Shown: positions 8,661 to 18,062, counted from the first letter of the stretch. The stretch: 64,000 bases of DNA from CALBJU01 sp965247125 (GCA_965247125.1 CBDFGO010000003.1:124001-188000), one strand, 5' to 3'. The notes: generated by a model from the letters alone, not told the origin. A program made the numbers and translations.

Positions 8661-9674
8661 GTGATTCCGCTGGTTCAAAATTCAGACGCCTATCGAGATA
8701 TTCCAGTATTGGCAGAACTAATAATAAAACATCGCCCTCCAAGCTATTTTTGGAGGGGAAATATGGTGTATTCGATCATCGCAGGCGGAGATGAGAATTT
8801 TGAAGACATTGGGACGACGATTATGTCGGGTCCACTCGTTGAATACCACCGGAAGGCCAGAGAAAATAAAACAATCCGTGACGCGTATAAATACAGAAGT
8901 ACGTGGGAGCCTCAGCATCAGGAAAAGATTGATGCAAAACCAGACCAGTGGGAAAAAGATTATTTGAAAGAATCCTTTTCCTTCAAATATGTGAACGCTT
9001 GTACATTTCTTGGGCAGGAATTAGTTGATGCAGCACTTAATGACTTACCACCCAGGTCCTCACTTAAGTTTCTGACAACCTTTCATATTCTTACGGACCA
9101 CCCGATAAGCCACACGTTATTGACAAATGGTACGGTGTCGATCGGATCAAAACAGTGGAAAAAATTTGTTTCCGATAGCTCTGATTATTTTGGACTCAGG
9201 GAGATAAATCAAGACATTTTTGATGTTTCCATCTCTTTGCTTAAAACGCCTACATATCGGGACTATACAGAAATGCTTGATTCAGGAGTTCGTCCGGTGC
9301 TGTCAAATATGCGCACTACCGTGTCTGACTTGACGATCGATGAAATAGAGTCGTTCAAAACCGAAATTCGCACCAAAGCAGCAGACTATAAGGAATGGGT
9401 AGAAAAGAGCGACAAAATCGCAGAAGCCGTAACAACAACCGCGACGATTGCGACGTCATTAGCCGCTGGTGCGACTCTTTGGGGATTAGGAGGTTTTGAG
9501 GAATCAATTGACAAATTGTTTTTACCATTGTTAGTGAGTAGAACGACAGTCAAAAAGGTTCATGATGGTATCAAAACTGCTAAACTTGAACATCTGATAA
9601 CAAGGCTGCTCAAATCACCAAGTCCGAAACTATCCACTAGAGCGGGGCAACTCCAACTCCACTCCCGAAACTGA
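8661..9674 (+). CDS. Unknown protein, probably 5'-truncated by IS3 copy 1
   Basis: 337 residues if read from the GTG at 8661, which is the first base after the IS3 right end; the original start was therefore probably lost. I do not recognise the family. Visible features are a soluble N-terminal two thirds with mixed helices (YFWRGNMVYSIIAGGDENF; LKFLTTFHILTDHPISH), a helical stretch (SFKTEIRTKAADYKEWVEK), one hydrophobic Ala/Thr/Gly-rich segment that could span or enter a membrane (TIATSLAAGATLWGLGGF), and a basic tail. No signal peptide is present. It converges on the fragment ending at 9687. Confidence 0.5.
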   Translation: MIPLVQNSDAYRDIPVLAELIIKHRPPSYFWRGNMVYSIIAGGDENFEDIGTTIMSGPLVEYHRKARENKTIRDAYKYRSTWEPQHQEKIDAKPDQWEKDYLKESFSFKYVNACTFLGQELVDAALNDLPPRSSLKFLTTFHILTDHPISHTLLTNGTVSIGSKQWKKFVSDSSDYFGLREINQDIFDVSISLLKTPTYRDYTEMLDSGVRPVLSNMRTTVSDLTIDEIESFKTEIRTKAADYKEWVEKSDKIAEAVTTTATIATSLAAGATLWGLGGFEESIDKLFLPLLVSRTTVKKVHDGIKTAKLEHLITRLLKSPSPKLSTRAGQLQLHSRN

Positions 9675-9686
9675 AAACAAAGCCGG

Positions 9687-10077
9687 CTAATTCGAGATGA
9701 TTAAGGGAATGGTATCGTTTCCGGAAGACGCCGCAATACTGACGAAGTAGACGCCATTTGAAAGCCCGGGTAGTTCAATTCCTTTTTCTACATGGGTCCC
9801 GGCTGATGCAAAGGCTCGCTCAAAAAAGACTCGCCGTCCAAGAAGGTCGAATACACTTATTTCGAATGGCTCGTTCGGCTGCATGGCGCTGTACTTAACG
9901 GTAAACCGACCTGAGGATGGATTCGGAAAAACTTCTGCTTCGAGCCCGCTGCGAAGTGGAAATTCGTCACTCTCGTTTCCAAGTACCTCCGAAAGTCCAA
10001 AAAGGCGGATATGCAAATTCGGGTCTAATAAGAACGGATTCAAGTTCCCTTGCCATTTTCTTATTTGAATCGCTCGG
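9687..10077 (-). pseudogene. C-terminal remnant of an endonuclease I-type nuclease with type IX sorting tail
   Basis: Starts at the IS256 copy B edge with RKWQGNLNPFLLDPNLHIRL, which aligns with the end of the endonuclease I domain at 22873-23764 (YQGNINPFLLDSSLPNRL). It continues into a sorting tail (EVFPNPSSGRFTVKYS ... LSNGVYFVSIAA ... PLIISN). It is a paralogue of that gene, with everything upstream removed at the IS256 edge. Confidence 0.75.
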
Positions 10078-11461
10078 GAGTTAACCCCGAAAGTTGTGTA
10101 CGGGTGAAAAAGGTATAGGCGGCGTATCCTGATGATGATTACGTCATTGTCAATCCGAAGATTGGAGGATACACCGCCCATGAAGACGAATAACGCACAC
10201 GAGAACGAGAACTACAATAGCACAGAGGATGTGTTGACAGAAGTATTGCGAACAGGGGCCGCAAAGATGCTGGCCACAGCCGTTGAGGCCGAGGTTGAAG
10301 CTTTCTGCCAGCGCTACCAGTTCCTGCGCGACGAAGAGAATCGCCACCGCATCGTTCGCAATGGATATCTGCCAGAGAGGAAGATTTTGACTGGTATCGG
10401 GGAGGTCGCTGTAAAGATGCCCCGCATACGCGACCGTACGGGTCGGGGTGAGGATAGAATCGGTTTCCGCAGTTCGATACTACCAGCCTACCTCCGCAAG
10501 AGCCGCTCGCTTGAGGCTCTCATTCCATGGTTGTACCTGAAGGGAGTTTCAACGGGCGGCTTTGAGGCAGCGCTCTCGGCCCTTGTTGGTCCTGATGCCC
10601 CAGGGCTGACCTCCTCGACGATTGCGCGCCTGAAGACGCTTTGGACAAGGGAGCACGAAGACTGGCAAAAGCGGAGCCTGAAGGAGAAGCACTACGTCTA
10701 TTTCTGGGCCGACGGTATTCACGTAAACGTACGCATGGATAAACAGAAACTGTGTCTGCTGGTCGTGATCGGCGCTACGGCCGATGGAAGGAAGGAGCTT
10801 ATAGCACTCGAGGACGGCTTTCGCGAGAGCAAGCAGTCGTGGCGAGAGTTGCTCCTGGAGCTGAGGCACCGCGGGCTGGATCAAGGACCGAAGCTGGCTG
10901 TTGCCGATGGAGCCATGGGATTCTGGAGTGCTCTCGCAGAAGTTTATCCCGAGACGCGAGCCGCACGCTGTTGGGTGCACAAGACAGCAAATGTGCTCAA
11001 CCGCCTGCCCAAGTCCGTTCAGAAGAAGGCAAAAGGTCACCTCACGCAGATCTATACAGCAGAAACAAAAAAGCAGGCAGAGAGCGCCCTTCTGTTTTTC
11101 ATCAAAGCCTACCAGCAAAAGTATCCGAAAGCAGCAGAGATTCTGGTGAAAGACCGAGAAGAACTGCTCGCTTTTTATGACTTTCCGGCAGAACACTGGA
11201 TCCATCTTCGGAGCACAAATCCGATCGAATCTACGTTCGCGACCGTGCGCCTCAGGACCGCCAAAACGAGGGGATGTCTGAGCCGAGAAACAGCTCTTGC
11301 AATGGCCTTCCGTCTATGTAAAGAGGCTCAGAAGAAGTGGAGGAAACTGAATGCACCGCACCTATTGCAACTTGTAAAAAAAGGAATCAAATTCACCGAC
11401 GGAATTACATCAGAACGACACGCTGCCTAAACCTTCCATACACAACTTTTGGGCATAGCTC
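10078..11461 (+). mobile_element. IS256-family element, copy B, 1384 bp, no target duplication
   Basis: Same ends as copy A in the opposite orientation. The 9-base flanks differ (ATCGCTCGG left, GTCGATGAC right). The left flank is the nuclease fragment and the right flank is the middle of an IS3 OrfB gene. The simplest reading is that two IS256 copies recombined and the DNA between them was lost. Confidence 0.92.
10180..11430 (+). CDS. IS256-family transposase (copy B)
   Basis: Intact 416-residue mutator-type transposase, same protein as copy A (DDE residues in FWADGIHVNV, AVADGAMGFW, NPIESTFATV). The start is the ATG at 10180 behind GGAGG at 10164-10168. Confidence 0.95.
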   Translation: MKTNNAHENENYNSTEDVLTEVLRTGAAKMLATAVEAEVEAFCQRYQFLRDEENRHRIVRNGYLPERKILTGIGEVAVKMPRIRDRTGRGEDRIGFRSSILPAYLRKSRSLEALIPWLYLKGVSTGGFEAALSALVGPDAPGLTSSTIARLKTLWTREHEDWQKRSLKEKHYVYFWADGIHVNVRMDKQKLCLLVVIGATADGRKELIALEDGFRESKQSWRELLLELRHRGLDQGPKLAVADGAMGFWSALAEVYPETRAARCWVHKTANVLNRLPKSVQKKAKGHLTQIYTAETKKQAESALLFFIKAYQQKYPKAAEILVKDREELLAFYDFPAEHWIHLRSTNPIESTFATVRLRTAKTRGCLSRETALAMAFRLCKEAQKKWRKLNAPHLLQLVKKGIKFTDGITSERHAA

Positions 11462-11875
11462 GTCGATGACGGCGACCAGGTAAACGAATCCCCTTTTCAT
11501 CGGAATGAATGTGATGTCGCTTGCGTAAACCTGCCGGGGCCGCGTCACGTTGAGCTTACGCAAGAGATACGGATAAATCTTGTGACCTTTTCCCGGAATC
11601 GAGGTCCGTTTCTTAGGATAAATGGCAATAAGGCCCATCAGACGCATTAATCGCCGGATTCGATGGCGGCCCACAAAAATACCTCTGTCCTCGAGCGCAT
11701 CCTTCATGGTGCGCGATCCTCGCGTGGGCCGCTCAAGGTAGAGCTCATCCAGTTTTTTCATCACGGCCAGGTTCTCTTTGCTCTCGCCCACCGGCTTGTA
11801 GTAGGCCGTTGAGCGATTCAGCTCCAGCAGATTGCACTGCCGTTTGATGGAGAGGTCGTGGATTGGGTCGATCAT
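11462..11875 (-). pseudogene. Truncated IS3-family OrfB (copy 2)
   Basis: Reads from ATG 11875 to YLVAVID, where IS256 copy B interrupts it. The first catalytic Asp (YASDITFIPM) is present; the second Asp and the Glu are missing. Reading on into IS256 adds unrelated residues. It cannot be an active transposase. Confidence 0.85.
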
Positions 11876-11889
11876 TTGGCGGCGCTCAC

Positions 11890-12177
11890 CTACTGGGTGC
11901 GACCGAGCGCTTTGGATAAAAAATCCTTCTCCATCGAAAGCTCGCCAATTTTGGCGTGAAGCTCCTTGATCTGGCCCTCTTCATTGCGTTTTCCGAAATG
12001 CCCTTTGTCAAAGACCTCTTCAGCGTCCTGAATCAATTTCTTCTTCCAGGTCTGAATCTGATTCGGGTGCACCTGGAACTGGTCTGCCAACTCAGCCATT
12101 GTGCGATCTCCTTTGACCGCCGCCAGCGCTACTTTTGCTTTGAAGGCATTGCTGTGATTTCTTCTTTTGCGACTCAT
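11890..12177 (-). CDS. IS3-family OrfA (copy 2)
   Basis: Complete 95-residue OrfA with helix-turn-helix and zipper tail, as in copy 1 with several substitutions (NAFKAKVALAAV; EEVFDKGHFGKRNEE). Without a full OrfB partner it could act only as a repressor or inhibitor of transposition, the usual role of free OrfA. Confidence 0.8.
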   Translation of the reverse strand: MSRKRRNHSNAFKAKVALAAVKGDRTMAELADQFQVHPNQIQTWKKKLIQDAEEVFDKGHFGKRNEEGQIKELHAKIGELSMEKDFLSKALGRTQ

Positions 12178-12264
12178 CGTTTGTATCCTTTCTTGAGGGT
12201 GATAAGATCGCAAGACTCCACCTTATTTGTTGTTCAGACTGTCCGATGAATCAGGACCATCTCT

Positions 12265-13932
12265 GTCGTCCATTGTCAGTGAGTTGAACAACAATCGAAT
12301 GGGAGGGCGGCTGGTATAAGTCGCGTGAAACGCAGCCTCCGAGCTTGTGTAATACGGGCCACCAAAAGCGTAGTGATCGCTGAATGCCGCGGTGACATAA
12401 TCGGGAAACGCCTCGTCCATCGCTTCAGCTTCGTCAAAATCATAATCAGGGTCATCGCCGGACCACGTGCTTTGGATCCAATGATTTCCGTACAACGTGT
12501 AAATTCCATCGTGCGAGAATTCATGATGTACGATTTCGGAGGTCTGCGCGCAAAATCCTTGCATCGTGATATAAAAACCATTAGACCCCGATGTAAACGT
12601 CGAACCGCAAGTGAAAGAGCCCGGCGTTGAATATGAAGTCAAGTTGATTTTCCAATCATCCTTGGACGAAAGTGCTGACACATCAATATCGTCGATCCAG
12701 TGATCTCTAAACGTCTCGACTTGAAAAAGGGTATTTAATGCCATGGACGTGAAATCGTTGTACTCATCTCCATCATCACCCCAATTCCAGTCAAAGTCCT
12801 CAACCGTATTTGCGGTCACGTCTATCTCTACCTCTTTCTCGAACGTAGAGCTGTTGTATCCTGTCGTCGACACATAAGCATGTTCGGTTTCGATGTAAAA
12901 TGTTAAGGTGTGCGAACCACTAGAAACACCAGAAAAAGAATAATCTCCGTCTACATCAGCATACCCTGTCGTTGTGTCCAGATCAACGCGCGCATATTTG
13001 AAGGCGATGTTTGTGTCGCGCTCTAAGGTCGTACCACCCGTGTACACCTCTGGCGTTGTAAAGTGGTTGAGCTTGATATTTCCAGAAACCGTGTACGTGT
13101 CTTTGCTACCACTTTCCGCAGAAGGGTTCGGGACCACACGCGCTGGTTGATCACTCGTAAAATCAAAATTATAAGCATTCAGAAAGAGAGGACCAGGCGA
13201 GTCAGCCTCATCGCTATGGATGACTCTCTCGCGGATTGAAACGATGTCGCCGGTATTAGCATCGATGATAGCATTCCAGCCATCTCTCTTATCTTCAGTT
13301 TCGACGGCTGAATTCCAGATTAAGCGGAAGGTGATTTCGTTTTGGGTGCGTTCAGCTAGTACCGAAAGCTCAGATTTTATGACTCTTAAATCTTGGTTGA
13401 TTGCCCTGGCCGCTCTGACGAGTCCGGAAATGCTTTGTGCACCGATGAAGGGCGAAACGCTGAGGTTTATAGAATCGTATGCTTGTATCGTTAGGGACTG
13501 TACTCTACCAACATCCGATACGTTTAGTCCGATCACCGAGCCGATCACCGAAAGTTCTCGATAGCGCTGGTGATAAGCGAGGTGCCAGCCTGTTCTAGTT
13601 CGACCTATCTCTGGTCGAGAAAATGATTCGAAGTCGAATCCGAGATCGTCGTCCACGTCGCGCAAAAACCGAGCAGCTTGATTGATCACTTGCCCTTCCG
13701 AGTTGAGGAAGACTTTTTCTCCCAGTCCAAAATCCAAAGAATCAGTGTCAATCACCCGTCGGGCTACACCAGTAATGAGGTCGACATGCGCGGCTAGTTC
13801 TGTTTTTCCCACCCAAATGTAACGTGCCTCCGTTTCTCCCTCCTGAGCGCTAGAAATATCAACGCTAGCAATGAAAAAGCAAGCGCCGATGGCCAGTGAA
13901 ACTAGGTGTTTTGAAAATATGTAGGTCGACAT
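12265..13932 (-). pseudogene. Secreted zinc metalloprotease (M36/M4-like), C-terminus cut by IS3 copy 2
   Basis: About 556 residues from ATG 13932, with GGAG 6 bases upstream. A second ATG at 13944 lies upstream of the ribosome site. Signal peptide (LVSLAIGACFFIASVDISSA), then a fungalysin/thermolysin-type propeptide (GWHLAYHQRYRELSVIGSVI ... VIDANTGDIVSIRE). A beta domain follows, then the catalytic HExxH (EIVHHEFSHDGI) and a downstream Glu-rich helix (DEAEAMDEAFPDYVTAAFSD) that would supply the third zinc ligand. The real sequence ends near LLFNSLTMDD; the last residues come from the IS3 end. The missing C-terminus probably corresponds to 6790-7390 plus 4049-5396. The first two thirds recur at 58143-59209. 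Confidence 0.8.
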
Positions 13933-14942
13933 CGCATACTCCATATCAGGTTACAAGAGAGATGGTCCTATAAAACTGGACAGGGTCTTAGGTGGAATCT
14001 TGCGGATTGATTATGCTGCTTCTTGAAGCGGCTGGTGATTAAAAAATACGTGATCAGGGGTCTTTCTTCCATGTGAGCTGTGTCGCCGTTCGTTATTGAA
14101 GTAGTCGAAGTATACAGCAATGGATTTGCGGGCTTCAGCCACACTGTCATAGGCTTTAAGGTACACCTCTTCATATTTCAGGCTACGCCACAGACGTTCA
14201 ACGAACACGTTGTCAATCCAGCGTCCTTTTGATCAACGTCAAGGGTTATTACCGGCTGGCGACACTCATTTCTCCCGTTTAGATACTTTTCAGCAGGTCA
14301 ACCATCTTTGTTAGTAGTTTTTGATTTAGAAGGAGTTTCTTCTTCAGTGTCAATCTTGGTTTGTGAAGCCTCCAGTCGGTAGCTCGTTAGGTTGAGTTCA
14401 AGGATGATGCTGTGATGAACGAGGCGGTCAATGGTAGCTGCTGTTGTCATTGGATCTTTAAAGAGTTGCTCCCATTTTGAGAACGCAAGATTGCTGCTCA
14501 ACATGAGCGTGCCGCGTTCATATCTATCTGCCAGCAGCGTAAAGAGTACTTCCATTTCTTCCCGGCTCTGCTGAACGTATCCGATGTCATCGATGATGAT
14601 GGCCTCGTATTGTGCGAGGCGTTTCAGGATGCGTGGTAGTTCAAGGTCTCGCTTTGCGATGAGTAGCTCCTGAACCAGCAGGCTGCAGGGACGGAACAGC
14701 ACTCGGTGTCCTTGCTGGATGAGTTCATGACCGATGGCTGCCAGGAGATGCGTCTTTCCGCTTCCAGGATTTCCGAAGGCCAAGACGTTCTCGCAACGAT
14801 CAAGGAAGCATCCCTCCATGAGCACTCCCACTTGCTGGTTGACCTTGAGCGGCAAGCGGGCGCGATCAAAGCTCTCCATTGCCTTCTCTTGTGGAAGCCG
14901 TGACTGCCTCAGGAACCGCTGTATTCGAGTAACCCGGCGTTG
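12866..14942. repeat. Segmental duplication, copy 1 (2077 bp)
   Basis: This stretch covers the protease N-terminal two thirds, an IS3 right-end piece, the IS21 right end and most of istB. It recurs at 58143-61608. Subtracting the 1380-bp IS256 copy E and its 9-bp duplication from the second copy leaves exactly 2077 bp. I noticed only three substitutions between the two copies. Confidence 0.9.
13958..14229 (-). mobile_element. IS3-family element (type 2), right-end fragment cut by IS21
   Basis: Holds the right terminal repeat (13958) and the last ~70 codons of OrfB (NVFVERLWRSLKYEE ... HHQPLQEAA-type end, stop at 14011). It breaks at CGTCCTTT, where the IS21-type element starts at 14230. The remainder of the IS3 copy is not found on the far side of the IS21 element, so more rearrangement followed the insertion. 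Confidence 0.85.
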
Positions 14943-15098
14943 CTCGCTTTCTCGCCGGATGACTTCGAGCAGATAGCGCTCATGCGTCAGGTCTTCCTGG
15001 CGGGCCGTGGCCGCTTCTTCCTTGTAACACGACGTGATCGTTGGCATGCGCAGCAGCTTGAGCGCAGACGTCAATTCTGTATGCAGAGCAGCTTTCAT
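14298..15098 (-). CDS. istB: IS21 transposition helper ATPase IstB
   Basis: 266 residues. AAA+ ATPase of the IstB/DnaC type: Walker A FGNPGSGKTHLL, Walker B EAIIIDDIGY, sensor-1 segment LMLSSNLAFSKW. It loads and activates the IstA transposase at the target. Its ATG overlaps the istA stop (ATGA), the usual coupled arrangement. The gene is intact here; a truncated second copy lies at 60964-61608. Because istA is broken by IS3, this element cannot transpose on its own. Confidence 0.93.
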   Translation of the reverse strand: MKAALHTELTSALKLLRMPTITSCYKEEAATARQEDLTHERYLLEVIRRESEQRRVTRIQRFLRQSRLPQEKAMESFDRARLPLKVNQQVGVLMEGCFLDRCENVLAFGNPGSGKTHLLAAIGHELIQQGHRVLFRPCSLLVQELLIAKRDLELPRILKRLAQYEAIIIDDIGYVQQSREEMEVLFTLLADRYERGTLMLSSNLAFSKWEQLFKDPMTTAATIDRLVHHSIILELNLTSYRLEASQTKIDTEEETPSKSKTTNKDG

Positions 15099-16299
15099 AT
15101 CGCTACCCCGCCCCTAGCCATATCAGGTTGCGAGAGCAACGCATCATATCCGGCCAGTTCTACACCAGCTATCTCAATGTCGAGCGGCTTCTCGTATCCG
15201 GCCTCAACAAGATTACGCACAGATGCTACGTTCAGTGGTGCTTGTTGCCTGATTAGAACACTCAGAGCGCCCTCAACAGCAGCTTGATTCTCCGTGGCCG
15301 CAAGATGCAGGATTTCAAGATAGCGCCGCGAGGCACTCCTTTCGCTGTGTGCCCCTCGGTGGATCACGTCGTAGGCCATCCGGAAGAGGTGAGTCGGGAA
15401 GAGATCGGCTTTGTAGATGTAATCGGCAAAGGCTCCAGGCTTTCGGACGAGCGTATCGATCACGTGACGATAAGCAACCCGGTGCCGGCCCGAGCCCCTG
15501 AGCCGGGGCATTTCTTCTACCTTTCGCTGCGCGTAATACACCGCGATGTGGTCGTGATAGAGCCGCACGTCAACTTTTTCGCCCACCAGCCTCGAGTGAA
15601 CGGAGTAGATGTTCTTGGCCACACTGATCGTTGATCCCTGGCGAACCCGAACCTCAAGGCGCTGACAAGCAGCGATGCGTTTGGATGGTAGTGATCGCAG
15701 AAGGGCCATTTCTTCGAGGAATCTCTTTCGCCGCGGGCGATTGAGCTCCACAAAAAGCTCATCAAGAAAAATTCCATATGCCTGCCTGCTCTCAACGTTA
15801 CTGCTACCACGAAGCAGAAGGGACTGGCCAACGGCATCTTTAAAGCGGCGATTACGCTGCTCAATATCACCATTCTCGTTCGGACTCCTCGGAGTGGTGT
15901 GTATGCCATCGAGGCCCAGGTGGCGCAGCAGGCCAGCGTAGCGATCCGTAAAACGCTCCTTGTTCTTCATCTGACGAACTGCTGCTGACAGAGAGTCCCT
16001 CTGGTGCACACGTGGCACGCCGCCCAGTTCATAAAGCGCATTCTGCAGCCCTTCAGATAGCGACTCAAAGCTTTCGCTAAAACAGATGCTTCCTGTTTCC
16101 CAATTCGAGTAAGCAAGCGTAAAGTGATATATGAGATGATCAAAACGCTGGTTAGCAATCGTGATGCCGAGCGAGCCCATCCGTGTAAAATCGCTCTGAG
16201 AACGTTCACCGGGGCGGTATTTCTGGCTAAAGAAGACCTCTTTTGCCGGGCCTTTCGTTGCGCGCCATGTTTTCACCCGGCGCTGCAGCGTGCGAAGCT
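15095..16299 (-). pseudogene. istA: IS21 transposase IstA, C-terminal part (split by IS3 copy 3)
   Basis: Integrase-core portion: SQSDFTRMG (first Asp), the segment VHQRDSLSAAV and GDIEQRNRRFKDAVG (acidic catalytic position), then a beta-barrel-type C-terminal domain (VRQGSTISVAKNIYSVHSRL). Removing the IS3 copy with one GCT triplet joins it in frame to 17573-17864 (YSNGQ-LRTLQRRVKTWR), giving 499 codons including the stop, a normal IstA length. Confidence 0.88.
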
Positions 16300-16352
16300 A
16301 GAGATGGTCCTATAAAACTGGACAGGGTCTTAGGTGGAATCTTGCGGATTGA

Positions 16353-17180
16353 TTATGCTGCTTCTTGAAGCGGCTGGTGATTAAAAAATACGTGATCAGG
16401 GGTCTTTCTTCCGTGTGAGCTGTGTCGCCTTTCGTTATTGAAGTAGTCGAAGTATACAGCAATGGATTTGCGGGCTTCAGCCACACTGTCATAGGCTTTA
16501 AGGTACACCTCTTCATATTTCAGGCTTCTCCAGAGTCTCTCGATGAAGACATTGTCCATCCAGCGTCTTTTGCCATCCATAGAGATTTTGATGTCATGAT
16601 TCTTCAGCACATCAGTGAAGGCCATCGATGTGAACTGGCTGCCCTGATCCGTATTGAAGATCTCTGGCGCTCCATACACGGCGATTGCTTCTTCGAGCGC
16701 TTCCACACAGAAGTCGGTGTCCATCGTATTGGAGATCCGGCGTGAGAGTACTTTTCGGCTGTACCAGTCGATGACGGCGACCAGGTAAACGAATCCCCTT
16801 TTCATCGGAATGAATGTGATGTCGCTTGCGTAAACCTGCCGGGGCCGCGTCACGTTGAGCTTACGCAAGAGATACGGATAAATCTTGTGACCTTTTCCCG
16901 GAATCGAGGTCCGTTTCTTAGGATAAATGGCAATAAGGCCCATCAGACGCATTAATCGCCGGATTCGATGGCGGCCCACAAAAATACCTCTGTCCTCGAG
17001 CGCATCCTTCATGGTGCGCGATCCTCGCGTGGGCCGCTCAAGGTAGAGCTCATCCAGTTTTTTCATCACGGCCAGGTTCTCTTTGCTCTCGCCCACCGGC
17101 TTGTAGTAGGCCGTTGAGCGATTCAGCTCCAGCAGATTGCACTGCCGTTTGATGGAGAGGTCGTGGATTGGGTCGATCAT
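16353..17180 (-). CDS. IS3-family transposase OrfB (copy 3)
   Basis: Intact 275-residue OrfB with the DDE residues in YASDITFIPM, FNTDQGSQFTS and NVFIERLWRSLKYEE. Small differences from copy 1 (FIERLW for FVERLW; GKRRWMDN for GKGRWMDN) show it is not a very recent duplicate of that copy. Confidence 0.92.
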   Translation of the reverse strand: MIDPIHDLSIKRQCNLLELNRSTAYYKPVGESKENLAVMKKLDELYLERPTRGSRTMKDALEDRGIFVGRHRIRRLMRLMGLIAIYPKKRTSIPGKGHKIYPYLLRKLNVTRPRQVYASDITFIPMKRGFVYLVAVIDWYSRKVLSRRISNTMDTDFCVEALEEAIAVYGAPEIFNTDQGSQFTSMAFTDVLKNHDIKISMDGKRRWMDNVFIERLWRSLKYEEVYLKAYDSVAEARKSIAVYFDYFNNERRHSSHGRKTPDHVFFNHQPLQEAA

Positions 17181-17194
17181 TTGGCGGCGCTCAC

Positions 17195-17482
17195 CTACTG
17201 GGTGCGACCGAGCGCTTTGGATAAAAAATCCTTCTCCATCGAAAGCTCGCCAATTTTGGCGTGAAGCTCCTTGATCTGGCCCTCCTCGTTGTGCTTTCTG
17301 GAATGCCCTTTTTCAAAGACCTCTTCAGCGTCCTGAATCAGCTTCTTTTTCCACGTCTGAATCTGGTTCGGATGAACCTGGAACTGGTCTGCCAACTCAG
17401 CCATTGTGCGATCTCCTTTGACCGCCGCCAGCGCTACTTTCGCTTTGAATGTGTTGCTGTGGTTTCTCCTTTTGCGACTCAT
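17195..17482 (-). CDS. IS3-family OrfA (copy 3)
   Basis: 95 residues from ATG 17482. Helix-turn-helix and zipper segments as in copy 1, with the same TTTTTTA frameshift heptamer just before the end. The element therefore has everything needed to make the OrfAB transposase. Confidence 0.9.
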   Translation of the reverse strand: MSRKRRNHSNTFKAKVALAAVKGDRTMAELADQFQVHPNQIQTWKKKLIQDAEEVFEKGHSRKHNEEGQIKELHAKIGELSMEKDFLSKALGRTQ

Positions 17483-17572
17483 CGTTTGTATCCTTTCTTG
17501 AGGGTGATAAGATCGCAAGACTCCACCTTATTTGTTGTTCAGACTGTCCGATGAATCAGGACCATCTCTGCT

Positions 17573-17864
17573 GTCCATTCGAATAACGATCCGGAAAGCA
17601 TCGTTTCAGGTAATTGAATAACGTCTTGGCTTCGAGCCCAGGACTTTTTTTGAGCATCTTTTCGATTCCTGGCCACACGTCGGCGAAGGCATCTTCATGC
17701 CCAGACCAATCATGAGGACTTTTAATCGCGCTTGGCAGCTTTCCAAAACGACGATATTTACGGGCGGTCTTTTCATTCATGCCAGCCTTTGCGGCGGCTG
17801 TGGTAAGGGTAGGTTCAGTTTGCATAAGCTTAAAGAGAAGCCGAACCTGCTGATCGGTGACCAT
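17573..17864 (-). pseudogene. istA: IS21 transposase IstA, N-terminal part
   Basis: Starts at ATG 17864 (MVTDQQVRLLFKLMQ) with the N-terminal helix-turn-helix (TTAAAKAGMNEKTARKYRRF) and the following linker (WPGIEKMLKKSPGLEAKTLF), up to YSNGQ at the IS3 insertion. A longer reading to 17900 is possible but extends into the terminal repeat region. The rest of the gene is at 15095-16299. Confidence 0.85.
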
Positions 17865-17960
17865 CAAAATATTCCCGTTGAATCCGACATGACAAAACAA
17901 CCGGATCAGGGTAATATTTATTATGAGTCAAACGGTAAAAATGAGTGTCGGTGTGATCCG

Positions 17961-18062
17961 TTAATGAATGTCGTCAATCACTTCTTCGAGCGCCTCAAGA
18001 AGTTCGTTCATAGCCGTGTAAGCTTCTGCGTAAATAATTCCTAACCCTCCGACCATTTTCAT
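17961..18062 (-). CDS. Possible small gene remnant at the IS21 edge
   Basis: A 33-codon frame from ATG 18062 (MKMVGGLGIIYAEAYTAMNE ... LLEALEE). The last few codons lie inside the proposed IS21 tip, so if it is real, its C-terminus was replaced by the insertion. It follows the gene fragment ending at 18161 on the same strand. There is no recognisable family and no clear ribosome site. Confidence 0.2.
   Translation of the reverse strand: MKMVGGLGIIYAEAYTAMNELLEALEEVIDDIH

Larger units (their letters stand above)
11462..12264 (-). mobile_element. IS3-family element (type 2), copy 2, left part only
   Basis: Contains the left end (12264 outward), OrfA and the first ~45% of OrfB, then is cut at the IS256 copy B edge. 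This copy is more diverged than the others: for example OrfA has KGHFGKRNEE where copy 1 has KGYSGKHNEE. It therefore belongs to a different sub-lineage. Confidence 0.9.
16300..17569 (-). mobile_element. IS3-family element (type 2), copy 3, 1270 bp, 3-bp target duplication
   Basis: Complete copy inserted in istA. It is flanked by GCT at 16297-16299 and 17570-17572, the 3-bp duplication typical of IS3-family elements. This is the cleanest copy and fixes the true ends as AGAGATGGTCCT on each side. Confidence 0.95.
14230..17980 (-). mobile_element. IS21-family element, interrupted by IS3 copy 3
   Basis: Encodes istA and istB on the minus strand. The proposed tips begin TGAT at both ends (14230 and, on the other strand, 17980). 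A conserved inner repeat, CGACACTCATTT followed by CCGTTT, sits exactly 30 bases inside each tip. Without the 1270-bp IS3 and its 3-bp duplication the element is 2478 bp, a normal IS21 size. No target duplication is seen at the outer flanks. Confidence 0.8.

Noticed and set aside
14298..15098. DnaC-like replication loader
   Set aside because: Walker motifs are shared, but the coupling to istA and the flanking IS21 termini identify IstB.
13958..17980. Target duplication around the IS21 element
   Set aside because: The flanks CGTCCTTT and CTTCTTCG do not match; the far side of the target is not present.
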